This document shows, piece by piece, positions 1-8,558 of a DNA stretch of 39,213 nt; position 1 is the stretch's first letter, and the number at the start of each line of letters is the position of its first letter. The stretch spans positions 1 to 39,213 of the forward strand of contig JASANZ010002048.1 in assembly GCA_030849805.1 (NCBI GenBank), given 5' to 3'. The notes beneath the pieces are model-generated. The model saw nothing but the letters and a program-made list of their open reading frames with translations. It ran no database searches and was not told where the DNA came from. The DNA is from Sergeia podlipaevii. Lineage: Eukaryota > Euglenozoa > Kinetoplastea > Trypanosomatida > Trypanosomatidae. A program made the position numbers and the translations under genes.

Positions 1-110
1 ATTTCAAATAGATGCATCAAAGCACACCACTGTGCCACTCCCTCTGTGTGTTTTCATCCTTCCTGGCATAGAGAGAAGAGGTAACAAAAAAAAGTTCACC
101 TGCAGAGCCG

Positions 111-130
111 CACACACACACACACACACA
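111..130. repeat. (CA)10 microsatellite
   Basis: Perfect CA dinucleotide run in the spacer after RPT1. Confidence 0.95.
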
Positions 131-232
131 AACATTCAAATCGCTGACGCCAATGAGCAATCATTGACTAAATAGTAAAATAAATAGCTAGAAGGCAAAA
201 GTCGAAATAAAAAAAAGAAGCGCATATCGGAA

Positions 233-248
233 AGAGAGAGAGAGAGAG
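233..248. repeat. (AG)8 microsatellite
   Basis: Perfect AG run. Purine-rich on the plus strand, therefore pyrimidine-rich on the transcribed sense strand. Confidence 0.9.
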
Positions 249-919
249 TTACTTCCTCTCATCACAACATACGAAAAAAAATTATAAGATAGTGTCTCCT
301 CGCTGCCCCATTCACCCTATCTTTCTTTCTCTCTCGCTTCTTTTTTTCGCCGCAACAACTAAAGCTAACATCATAAAAGGCACGTACATGCCACCCTCAA
401 GGGACGTTCATACCACAGTGAGCTACACAGTCCATAAAGACCAACTACCAAAAAAAAAAAAAGGAAGGAAAAAAAAAAGACACAGAGAGGTTGTCGGAGA
501 AAAACAGCGAGGAAAGCAATAAGAAAAAAAAATGGCATACATGGTGAAAGAAAAACCGCGAGAGAATGTATGCGGAAAGAGGGCACTTCAAGGCGATTAA
601 GGGAGAGAGAAAGAAAAAAAAAGATTGACAAAGAAAACAAACAAACAAAAAAAGAGCCAAGCACTTAGAAGAGCATGTGTGTATAGGTACATGCAAGCAT
701 GGCCCTTTGCTCTCCCTTCCTTCTCCCCCGTTCTCTCTTTCTCTCCGCCTTGATAATGCGCCTCCTCTTATGGAAATAGTTGTACCTTCTTGCTTGTTTT
801 GTTCGTCCCTCTCTTCCTTCCTCCATTCTCGTTTCCTGGCCCACATCTTCCCGTCTTCTTTTCGTGTTTTTTTGGTGCCCTCTTTCCTTTTTCATTATTT
901 CTGTTCATCTGAAAGAGGA

Positions 920-2233
920 TTAATTGTAAACCATGTACTTTGCAGTGGCACTGAACTTGTGCTGGCCCTTGACGACCTTGTTGACAGAGTCGAGGAAGTC
1001 CTTCTCATTGATGGTCTTGCGACGCGCGCGAATCGCGAACATGCCTGCCTCCGTGCACACAGAACGAAGATCTGCACCAGTTATGTTGGGGCAGAGACGA
1101 GCGATGAGCTCAAAGCGGACACCCTTCTCGCAAGAGAGTGACTTGGAGTGAATGCGAAGAATGTTCGTGCGGCCCTCCAGATCTGGCAGGCCAATCTCTA
1201 ACTTACGATCCATACGCCCAGGGCGGGTCAGCGCAGGATCCAGTGTGTCAGGACGGTTGGTAGCCATGATCACCTTCACGTTACCACGCGAATCGAAGCC
1301 GTCCATTTGATTTACCATCTCTAACATGGTACGCTGGATCTCATCGTCGCCGTCGCCGCTGCCACGGCTACCACCAACCGCATCCACCTCATCAAAAAAG
1401 ATAATGCACGCCTTCTTGGTGCGAGCAAGCTGGAAGATCTCACGAATCATGCGTGCACCTTCGCCGATGTAGCGCTGAACTAGCTCCGAGCCGATAACAC
1501 GAATGAACGTTGCGTCCGTGCGGTTGGCAACCGCCTTGGCGAGAAGCGTCTTGCCGGTACCGGGAGGACCGTAGAGCAGCACACCCTTCGGAGGGTCGAT
1601 CCCTAGCTGCGTGTAGCGCTCCGGATGCGTAAGGGGGAGCTCCACCACCTCACGAATGCGCTCAATCTGCTCCTTGGCACCACCTACATCCGCGTACGTC
1701 ACATCGGGCTTGTCCTCCACCTGCATCATAGAAACCGAGGGGTCGATGCGGGGAGGAAGCGGGATCTCAATCTGGATCTTGCTGTATCCCATCAGGATGC
1801 CTACACGCATAGACTCCTCAATATCTTCGGGAGCCACGCGGTCACCAAGCTTCACCACGTACTTGGCGTGATCGCGAATGCTGACCACGTAGCGGGCGTT
1901 CTCTGTCCCTTTGTTAATAATGCGCTGGCAGCGGCCAACGTGAAGCGCGTTCTCGCTCTCCATCACTTGTCGATCCGCGTTTAAATCCCACTGCACGGCC
2001 GGTGCAAGACCCATCTCACTCTCCTTCATGCCTGCGAGCTTGTTCAATGCCTCCACCTTGGTCTTGATGAAGTCCTCAAGCTCCTTGATGTTGGCGTGGT
2101 AAGGACCAGAGCTGTAGAGTTTCAACAGCGCAATATCATCCTTGTCAAGAGGGATGATCTCCTTCTCTTCCTCGTTGCCGTCCTTAATGCGGACAACGTT
2201 CTTCGTCTGGCAAGCACCCTTTTCGTTGGACAT
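920..2233 (-). CDS. RPT1: 26S proteasome regulatory ATPase Rpt1 (PSMC2 type)
   Basis: A 437-residue AAA+ ATPase of the hexameric base of the 19S regulatory particle, which unfolds ubiquitinated substrates and feeds them to the 20S core in cytosol and nucleus. Visible features are an N-terminal segment with the Rpt1-like DIALLK, an OB region with APEDIEE and a [12 protein letters not shown] linker, Walker A GPPGTGKT at residues 222-229, Walker [10 protein letters not shown], sensor [13 protein letters not shown], arginine-finger RPGRMDRK, and the Rpt1-type C-terminus [12 protein letters not shown]. Length matches the family (about 433). I start at the ATG at 2231-2233 (MSNEKG). An in-frame ATG lies 150 bases upstream, but it adds a Phe/Leu/His-rich segment unlike any Rpt1 and lies above the probable splice acceptor at 2310-2311. 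Assignment to Rpt1 rather than Rpt2-6 rests on near-identity along the whole protein as I recall it. Confidence 0.97.
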   Translation of the reverse strand: MSNEKGACQTKNVVRIKDGNEEEKEIIPLDKDDIALLKLYSSGPYHANIKELEDFIKTKVEALNKLAGMKESEMGLAPAVQWDLNADRQVMESENALHVGRCQRIINKGTENARYVVSIRDHAKYVVKLGDRVAPEDIEESMRVGILMGYSKIQIEIPLPPRIDPSVSMMQVEDKPDVTYADVGGAKEQIERIREVVELPLTHPERYTQLGIDPPKGVLLYGPPGTGKTLLAKAVANRTDATFIRVIGSELVQRYIGEGARMIREIFQLARTKKACIIFFDEVDAVGGSRGSGDGDDEIQRTMLEMVNQMDGFDSRGNVKVIMATNRPDTLDPALTRPGRMDRKLEIGLPDLEGRTNILRIHSKSLSCEKGVRFELIARLCPNITGADLRSVCTEAGMFAIRARRKTINEKDFLDSVNKVVKGQHKFSATAKYMVYN

Positions 2234-2309
2234 ATTTTTTTCTTTTTTGAATGTATGTCTTGCTGTGTGTGGGTGAGTGATGTGCCTTGATGAAACGTAG
2301 TTTTGCCAG

Positions 2310-2311
2310 CT
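2310..2311 (-). promoter_or_regulatory. Predicted spliced-leader acceptor for RPT1
   Basis: On the minus strand a T-rich tract (complement of 2317-2327) is followed by GCTCCTGAG. This is the first AG after the tract and would give a 5' UTR of about 76 nt. Inferred from the general rule in trypanosomatids, not from transcript data. Confidence 0.4.
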
Positions 2312-3115
2312 CAGGAGCAAAAAAAAAAGATGATGAGACGCTAATACGGTGTTGGGAAAAAAATGGAGTAATACGAGATACAAAGCAAACCAAAAAAAGA
2401 GTTGATGTGGATACCAAAAAAAAAAAAAAACTCTTTACTCGTGTTTGTGTGCTCTGAGAAACTTGATGGAAAATATTGTCTATCTCTCTGTGTGCGTATA
2501 GACAATTGTGTGTGCGTGCGCGCACGTGCGTGAATATGTGGAGAGAAAGCTAATAGAGAGAGATGTGTGCTGCGGTGTGTAGAGTGAATTCGCAATGCCA
2601 CTCACAGAAACAATACAAGTCTTATAAAAGGGAAGAAAAAACACAACAAGAGAGATATAGAACCCCCTACGCAACTACTAAAAATAAAGAGGCTACTTTG
2701 AACACGTGTGTGTATGTAACACTAACAGCAAAAAAAAAAGGGGGAAGTAAGCGCAAAATAAGAAGGGAGGAAAGACAAAAGGAAAGTGAAAAGTCAGTGT
2801 TGAACAGCACGAAAGAAAATAGAGCAGCAAGAGTATATATAAGATAAGAAAAGTACATCGCCGCATCAAAAAAAAAGGCGTCAGATATCATAGTTCCTTA
2901 ACTATTTTTTTTTGTAAACAAAAGATTTGTTATCTTGTCTTTCTTCATTACAGCATTCGTCGTGACATTCACTCATGTTCTTTACTTGCTTGTTATGTAT
3001 GCATTGGTGCCTGTGGCAGTTGTTGTTGTCCTTTCCTCTCCCTCTTTCTTGTCCTATCTTCTTCTCTGTCATTTTACCTACGGCACAGTGTGTAGGAGAG
3101 GGAGGGGGGGAAGCA

Positions 3116-3133
3116 AGAGAGAGAGAGAGAGAG
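3116..3133. repeat. (AG)9 microsatellite
   Basis: Perfect AG run within a longer purine-rich block (about 3097-3180). Confidence 0.9.
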
Positions 3134-3759
3134 GGATGGAGGGAGAGAAAAGAGAGAAGGAGGGAGGGGGGGGACAAAAATAAACAAATAAATTTTTAAA
3201 AAGGCATCAAACACGCATCCACAGGTGTTGCAAACGTAATCAGCAAACGAGAAGTATTTCTTCTTCTTCTTCTCCTTTGTTTCTCCGTTTTATGGTTCAC
3301 TTTTTATTTTTTATGTTTTCACTCTATTTTCCCTACTGGCACGTGTGTATGTCAATACTCAACGCTAGAAATCTCTCCTTTCATAGAACCACTTCATAAC
3401 AAAGTACAACCGATAGCACACGCGCGCGCATACACATATGCAAACACAACAGTAACAACAAGTGATGAGCAAACGGGAATTGAAAAACCAGGAGAAAGAG
3501 AAAAAAAAAAAGGAGGGGAATAATAGAGAATGCTGACAACCATGATCGTGACTGCGCAAAAAAAAAAGGCACATATGCACAACCTCGTTGGTTTCTGAAC
3601 GTATGCGGGTATGTATGCATGTGTGCCGACATGCATCTACACCCCCCTCCTTCTCTCCCTTCTGTATCTCCTTCATTTATTCATTTATTTTTCCCTGGTT
3701 CCTGCTTCCACCTAACTCAATCACTTCACCATCATCTCCTCACCAGCCCACTACATCAT

Positions 3760-4311
3760 CTAAGTCGCGTTCTTGCGCACAAACTTCGGCTTCCCTACGT
3801 TCCAAGGTACGTACCGATGCCGCACCATGTGCTTGATGCGACCACCCATCTGCGTCGCAAAGAGAATAAAAAAGTAGAGGACTAGAATAGGCCAGTACAC
3901 AGGAATGTCAAGGAAGGAACACATTGTGAGTGCGAGGCAGATGAGTATCACCTTCATCATGCTCTTCCACACCACGAACTCTAGCACTTTAGGCACAAAG
4001 GGTTTGAACTCGCCGTTGCCCCCGGCTGTTGGTAGCTGCGCCTCATCCGCCATTTCATCCGGCTCAGAAAGAGGCGTAATGAGCATGAGAAGAAGGTACA
4101 ACAAGTGTATACATAAGCCATAAGTAATGACGTAAAAACCGCCGTACGAGGTGACACGGGCAACGTACAAGATACATGCAATAGCAAAAAGAGCCCATCG
4201 CATGCTACGATGGGGGACAGAGAGATCTAGGTAATGCTGATAAGTGTTCTTCGCCTGGCGCTTAAATCTGGTAAAGGCGCTAAGCTCGCCTGAGAGGTCG
4301 GTCGCTGGCAT
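3760..4311 (-). CDS. RER1: Rer1 family ER retrieval receptor
   Basis: A 183-residue four-helix membrane protein that retrieves ER membrane proteins from the cis-Golgi through COPI vesicles. Hydrophobic segments lie at about residues 36-53, 58-80, 118-135 and 138-154. Family hallmarks are the Tyr-rich N-terminal helix (YQHYLDLSVPHRSMRW), the cytosolic loop with GEFKPFVPKVLEFVVWKS (100-117), the PVYWPILVLYF segment, and IKHMVRHRYVPW followed by GK near the C-terminus. Length is normal (human about 196). The start is the ATG at 4309-4311 (MPATDL). The longer reading from an ATG at 4354-4356 adds MIRVFFFFKKRRIEK from a homopolymer tract and is unlikely. The loop at 82-99 is richer in acidic residues than I recall for animals. 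Confidence 0.95.
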   Translation of the reverse strand: MPATDLSGELSAFTRFKRQAKNTYQHYLDLSVPHRSMRWALFAIACILYVARVTSYGGFYVITYGLCIHLLYLLLMLITPLSEPDEMADEAQLPTAGGNGEFKPFVPKVLEFVVWKSMMKVILICLALTMCSFLDIPVYWPILVLYFFILFATQMGGRIKHMVRHRYVPWNVGKPKFVRKNAT

Positions 4312-4918
4312 TTTCTCAATTCTTCTTTTTTTAAAAAAAAAAAACACACGAATCAATACTTTCTTTTTGCTATGTGGGGAGTAGCCTCTGCGTTGAATAA
4401 AGCAACTTTTTTTTTTTTCTTTTCCCTCTCCTCCTCACTCAATCACTCACTCCCTTTCGTGCGGCGTAAAAGGGGATTTTTGCTTTTAAAATGAAAGAGA
4501 GAGCTCCCCGTCGGAGGGGTGGGTTACTTAATGTACGAATGTATGTGAGTTGTACTTGTACTCTTCTTTTAATGAAGAGAAGCTGACCAAAAAGAAAAGA
4601 GATTTTTAAAAAAAGTAATAATAATAATAATATCATTTGCAGCCAAAAGGATCAAGATAAAAACAGTATAAAAAGAACCAAAAAAAAAAAAAGAGAATCA
4701 TTGTGCTCTCCTAGTTGACCAGTTTTACCTACCAGAAGGAGAAGGGAAAAGAAAAAGGTCATTTTTTATCATGATAACATATGTATATATATACAAATGC
4801 AGCGCATCTTAATTACCTTAACTTTATCTCTAAACCACTTGATTACTCGAAACGATTATCTTTACAAAATGAATATCCAAGCCCACGCATAAAAAGAAAA
4901 GAAGCAAAGGTATTCCTG
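4312..4918. other. Spacer between TrmO-like gene and RER1; no gene seen
   Basis: AT-rich with poly-A and poly-T runs, an ATA repeat (about 4616-4633) and a TATA-like alternating stretch near 4780-4792. A 65-residue Leu-rich frame at 4439-4636 has no recognisable features and is not called. Confidence 0.6.
4325..4326 (-). promoter_or_regulatory. Predicted spliced-leader acceptor for RER1
   Basis: The minus strand has a T12 tract (complement of about 4332-4343) followed by A7G. The first AG lies 13 bases upstream of the chosen ATG, which supports that start over the in-frame upstream ATG. Confidence 0.4.
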
Positions 4919-6307
4919 CTACTCAGCACGAGTCAAATCGGTGGCATCGTTAGCGTCCTCATCATCCTCAAACACACGCGTTACGTGCGCGTGCTGCTCG
5001 TCATACTTGTGGTCCCCTTTGCTCTTGCCACTCGCCTCCAGCTCGTCTACCCAGCCCGCCCTCGCATCTGGATGTGAATCACAGAAAGGCAGATAGGGCT
5101 TAATGTCCAACACAGGGGTGCCATGGAGCAGGTCATGATCAGCAATGTGCACATCCAGTCCTTGCACGGTGACCAGCCGCACGCATGAGATGCCAATGAA
5201 ATTGGGTCTGTGTGGGCTTCGTGTGGCGAGCACGCCACGCAGCTCCGAGTCACGCGGGGGCACAATCAATGCCTTAAAGCCTTGCGAGTTTGCCACGCCC
5301 TGACGCTGACGGTATGGCGCGGTAGGATCTCCAAAGGTTTTGGTAAATTCATCCGCAGAGACGCCATCAGGGAGGTTGAGATCCGAGAATGAAGACGTCA
5401 CCGCGCTCTTGTCGTCAACATTCGCGCTACTGCTGTCAGCAGAAGAGTCCTGCTGCTTCTCAGCGCTCTCACCATGACGGCTCTCCTCCACCCCCTGCAT
5501 CTTCTTCACCGCCTCCTGTCCATCCCCAGTGGCAAGCGCAGCCGCGTAGGAGAACTGAAACAATACCCAGATATACTCAAAGCCTTGCAGGTCTCTCAGC
5601 GCGTTCTCTAAGCCTTCGCGGATGCGGATCACCGCGGTCTGGGGCCGAAACGTACCTGTGTGTGGCTGACGAGGGGCTGAAATGTGTGTGCGCATGAGAC
5701 TGTGCACGACGCCGATGCCACATACCATGTACGGCTTGAGCAGCTCCGGGCTTAGCGGAACGCGCACGAGGCGGTTGGCATGAAGAACAGCATTGTAAAG
5801 ACGTGCTTCATACCGTGACACGTCATGGCTGCCACGCCGCAGACGGTCCTCGACGCATGCGTGTAACTCCTCCGGAGTACTGAGGCGATCGAAAAAGAAG
5901 ACTCGCTGGCCATTCGTGGTGACAACGTCGGCCTCCGATGCGTCGTCCAAAAGCATTAAAGGGGAAACCGCGTCGCTGTTTGCATCCACAGGGCTGCTTT
6001 CTGGTTTCCCCTCCTTCGTCTTCTTCTCTTTCGCCAGGCGCTTCGCAAACCTTCTAGCGCGCTGCGCTGCGGCTATCTTTTCCTGTGCGAGGTTGGCGAC
6101 GAGCAACTCTGCCTCTGGTGGGTCTAGTAGCCTTGCCTTGACGGTGTTGGTGCCCTCATCGGACCAAATCACTTCCGCAGGCCAGTAAGGTAGGCTGGCA
6201 GGACGCGTCCAGACAACGTCCCGGGGCACAAAATAGTTGCTGCGGGCTCGGAAGCGCTTTGAGCGTGGACGCTCCACAAGAGTAATGGGAGGTTTTGCGC
6301 TTTCCAT
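4919..6307 (-). CDS. PWWP domain fused to TrmO/TsaA-like tRNA (m6t6A37) methyltransferase
   Basis: 462 residues. The C-terminal half is a TrmO (TsaA/UPF0066) domain, the S-adenosylmethionine-dependent enzyme that N6-methylates t6A37 of threonine tRNAs. It shows IGVVHS (198-203), APRQP (211-215), GFEYIWVLFQFS (242-253), GVLATRSPHRPNFIGIS (358-374) and GTPVLDIKPYLPF followed by DS.PDA (396-415), the strongest family signatures. The N-terminus looks like a PWWP domain: DVVWTRPASLPYWPAEVIW (30-48), possibly continued by VFFFDRLSTPEEL and ARLYNAVLHAN (136-178) after a charged insert. A Ser/Asp-rich insert of about 90 residues (254-343) splits the TrmO domain, and the C-tail is acidic. PWWP modules usually bind methylated histone or DNA, so nuclear location is possible but inferred. 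TrmO identity is firm; PWWP is probable. Confidence 0.87.
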   Translation of the reverse strand: MESAKPPITLVERPRSKRFRARSNYFVPRDVVWTRPASLPYWPAEVIWSDEGTNTVKARLLDPPEAELLVANLAQEKIAAAQRARRFAKRLAKEKKTKEGKPESSPVDANSDAVSPLMLLDDASEADVVTTNGQRVFFFDRLSTPEELHACVEDRLRRGSHDVSRYEARLYNAVLHANRLVRVPLSPELLKPYMVCGIGVVHSLMRTHISAPRQPHTGTFRPQTAVIRIREGLENALRDLQGFEYIWVLFQFSYAAALATGDGQEAVKKMQGVEESRHGESAEKQQDSSADSSSANVDDKSAVTSSFSDLNLPDGVSADEFTKTFGDPTAPYRQRQGVANSQGFKALIVPPRDSELRGVLATRSPHRPNFIGISCVRLVTVQGLDVHIADHDLLHGTPVLDIKPYLPFCDSHPDARAGWVDELEASGKSKGDHKYDEQHAHVTRVFEDDEDANDATDLTRAE

Positions 6308-6880
6308 AGTGGCTAATGAGCTGAAAAGAGAATAATAATAAAAGGATCAAAGTTGTGATGAAGTATATATATAGAAGTAGTATTTATTATATATGTATAT
6401 ATATTTCCCCTTATAACAGTTGTGGTATCGCTAGGAATATACAAGCGGGGAAAGCAAGCAAAAAACGTAAAATAATAATAAATAAAAGAAAGAAAGAAAG
6501 AAAGAGAAATTAAAGGGAAAAATTACAGAGAAAAAAGGGGGTAAGCTGCTGTTTGTATCCCGTCCTGTAGCAGTAGTAGATATACACATACGCATAGATG
6601 AAACACCACATTCAACTGCCAACAATAAAAAAAATGCATTTTGATAATGATGGGTATTAATTATTATTGTTATTACTTTCTATTCAACTCTTTCATCACA
6701 ATACAGCACAGAAAGAATGTAGTGGTAGTTGTTGTTGTTATGCACTAGCTATGAATTTATTTACTGTGTAGGAAAACAAATTTGGAAATTGCAGACTTGC
6801 TCGCCACATAATATGCTTTCTCACTCGCACATGTACGGTTATGATTTTATTCCCCTCTTTCCTTTCCAACGTGCAATGGC
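6308..6880. other. Spacer between NAT9-like and PWWP-TrmO genes; no gene seen
   Basis: AT-rich. It contains AT alternation at about 6363-6402, an (AAAG)n run at about 6485-6503 and TTA/TTG triplet runs around 6657-6740. No coding frame is convincing. Confidence 0.6.
6321..6322 (-). promoter_or_regulatory. Predicted spliced-leader acceptor for the PWWP-TrmO gene
   Basis: Minus strand reads ATTATTCTCTTTTCAG then CTC, a textbook pyrimidine tract plus CAG, only 13 bases above the ATG at 6305-6307. It supports that ATG as the start. Confidence 0.6.
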
Positions 6881-8119
6881 TCAAGAAGAGGAAAGATGGA
6901 AAGACTTGGAGCCTTTCAGAACCATCTCATTCTTTCGTAGAGTCGGTCCGTAAGGGCCACAGATAATGTTCTTGCACCTACCACTATCCTTACATTCTGA
7001 CTGCCATGCTGACCGCTGCTTGTCTGTCCTCAGTGAGCGCGCCAGGTGCACTTCGTGGAACGCGGGCACGCGCTTGAACTCCGTAAAACCCAGCTTCTCC
7101 TCAAACAACGATAAGCTACCGGTGTTGGAGTCTAATATTTTTGCCACGAACCGAGTCGCCGCAAGCACGGACACTGCATACTGCATCAACATACGCACCG
7201 CTGCTTCTGCAAGGCCGCGACGGCGATACTGCTTTTCCGCCACCATCACCTCCACTTCAAACGTTCGGCTGTGAGGCTTCCGCTTCGGCGCCTTAGGAGC
7301 AGGAGTCGGTGATAGCCAAGGGTCCCGTGTGGCTGCCTCCTCCTCATCGCTATCCTCTTCCTCAAGAAGAAAGAGGTTGCAGTCGCCAATCATCGCATAC
7401 CGCACAGTGCCAGTGGCAACAGCAGCAGCAGCAGCAGAGTGCTGTGCCGTGATGGCGCTGTTTGCGTTCTCGCTACATGATAGTGCAGAGCCCGAAAAAA
7501 CACACTTTATGCAGCCCGGCACGTATGCACAGGGAAGCGGGAGAGGTCCGAGATGATCTTCCTTCCCCCTGGCGGTCTCAGATTGCGTGTGGGAAGGCGA
7601 TGAAGAGGGCGACGAGGGCAGCAGCGGCGGCGGTAGGACCGCCTCCACTGTCGTCGTAGCCTCCTGCACCTCCTCAGAGGTAAACAACACCACATCACTG
7701 GAAGGGTCCATCAATGAAGTCGCGGCGTTGGCAAGTCGCGACGCGAGAGGCAAGCACGGCAGCGGCCTGGTCGCTTCCATATCAAAGCCACCTAAATGGG
7801 CCTCATCCTGCTGTTCATCATCTTCTCCTACTACTACTGCCATATCAAGTGTCTCGGACTGATTCAACGCTGTCCCGCTGGTGCCGTCATCGTCATGATT
7901 TTCTCTGAGAGGTGTGAGCAAGATGAAGGTCAGCTTGTCCATGGAGCGCAGCCATGACTGTTGATTCTCCTCCTCTTCTTGAAGAGAAAGAGGCTCGCTC
8001 TCGGTGAGCGCCAACAGATCTGCGTCGCACATCCACTCATGATACTGTGGGACGTGATGAGGGAGGTAGGGTACAAGGCGGAGCCCATCGCATTGCAGAT
8101 ACACTCCCTCGTTAATCAT
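6881..8119 (-). CDS. NAT9: NAT9-type GNAT N-acetyltransferase with large insertion
   Basis: 412 residues, about twice the roughly 200 of the family. The N-terminal block LRLVPYLPHHVPQYHEWM (13-30), LTESEPLSLQEE and SWLRSMDKLTFILL (55-68) matches the start of NAT9. The second block resumes at MIGDCNLFLL (243-252), then EVEVMVAEKQYRRRGLAEAAVRMLM with the acetyl-CoA loop R-x-x-G-x-A (RRRGLA, 299-304), and ends with FVAKILDSNTGSLSLFEEKLGF and a conserved final strand FHEVHL. Between the blocks are about 170 residues rich in Ser, Ala, Pro and Glu; a second short acidic insert follows LFLLEEED. In Drosophila a NAT9 has been linked to tubulin acetylation; whether this one acts on tubulin is unknown. 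All catalytic-core elements appear intact, so it is probably active. The start is the ATG at 8117-8119. Confidence 0.87.
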   Translation of the reverse strand: MINEGVYLQCDGLRLVPYLPHHVPQYHEWMCDADLLALTESEPLSLQEEEENQQSWLRSMDKLTFILLTPLRENHDDDGTSGTALNQSETLDMAVVVGEDDEQQDEAHLGGFDMEATRPLPCLPLASRLANAATSLMDPSSDVVLFTSEEVQEATTTVEAVLPPPLLPSSPSSSPSHTQSETARGKEDHLGPLPLPCAYVPGCIKCVFSGSALSCSENANSAITAQHSAAAAAVATGTVRYAMIGDCNLFLLEEEDSDEEEAATRDPWLSPTPAPKAPKRKPHSRTFEVEVMVAEKQYRRRGLAEAAVRMLMQYAVSVLAATRFVAKILDSNTGSLSLFEEKLGFTEFKRVPAFHEVHLARSLRTDKQRSAWQSECKDSGRCKNIICGPYGPTLRKNEMVLKGSKSFHLSSS

Positions 8120-8558
8120 TATTATTATTTTTGCATACTTGGCACGTGTATCCGTATTTTAAATATATATATAAAGAAAGAAAACAGAAAAAAAAGAGAT
8201 AAAGCACTGGCGTCATGAAAGTGAAGAACAGATCCCCCAAAAGAAAATCAGCAATGCATACAATCTCATATATATATATTAATAAAAAGAATGATGAGGC
8301 ACTCCGACATGGCATACATGCCTGCTGCTGTAGCGGTATTTCTCTCACAACTAGGTGCGACGCCCATGACGTCAAAGCACAAGAAAAAGAAAAATCAGCG
8401 GAGTCAAAGAAAAGCAAATAAAAAACACACAAAAAAGGAAATGCGAAGATGATATACGAATAATGTTGATAGCAACATTGTTGAGCAGGTAGAAGACGCA
8501 TATACTTGAAGAGAAAAAAAAAAAAAACGAGAGTCCGCAACGGACGCGCGTCATCCTC
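8120..8558. other. Spacer between E2 and NAT9-like genes; no gene seen
   Basis: AT-rich, with TA alternation near 8163-8173 and 8271-8281 and an A15 run at 8512-8526. A purine tract at about 8174-8205 is the likely trans-splicing pyrimidine tract for the NAT9 gene, with a candidate AG at 8138-8139. A Phe/Leu/Tyr-rich 142-residue minus-strand frame (8112-8540) overlaps the NAT9 start and is not called. Confidence 0.6.

Larger units (their letters stand above)
1..919. other. Spacer downstream of RPT1; no gene seen
   Basis: No credible coding region. It holds the 3' flank of the RPT1 gene, a (CA)n run, an (AG)n run and several A-rich stretches. Reading frames here are Phe/Leu/Ser- or Lys/Arg-rich translations of simple sequence and resemble no protein family. 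Confidence 0.7.
2234..3759. other. Spacer between RER1 and RPT1; no gene seen
   Basis: About 1.5 kb of A-rich and GT/GA-rich simple sequence. It includes a T/A homopolymer at about 2415-2430, an AG run at 3116-3133 and a CG/CA-rich stretch near 3419-3436. No frame has a recognisable domain; frames are Phe/Ser- or Lys-rich. Confidence 0.65.

Noticed and set aside
1625..1984. Plus-strand 119-residue frame inside RPT1
   Set aside because: It is the antisense shadow of a highly conserved gene.
4919..6307. Bacterial origin (recent transfer) of the TrmO gene
   Set aside because: The TrmO domain looks bacterial-like, but it is fused to a eukaryote-type PWWP module, carries host-style low-complexity inserts, and has a good trans-splicing signal, so it is a resident gene.
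8112..8540. 142-residue minus-strand Phe/Leu/Tyr-rich frame upstream of the NAT9 gene
   Set aside because: It overlaps the NAT9 start and the predicted splice signals and is built from AT-rich repeats; hydrophobicity reflects T-runs.
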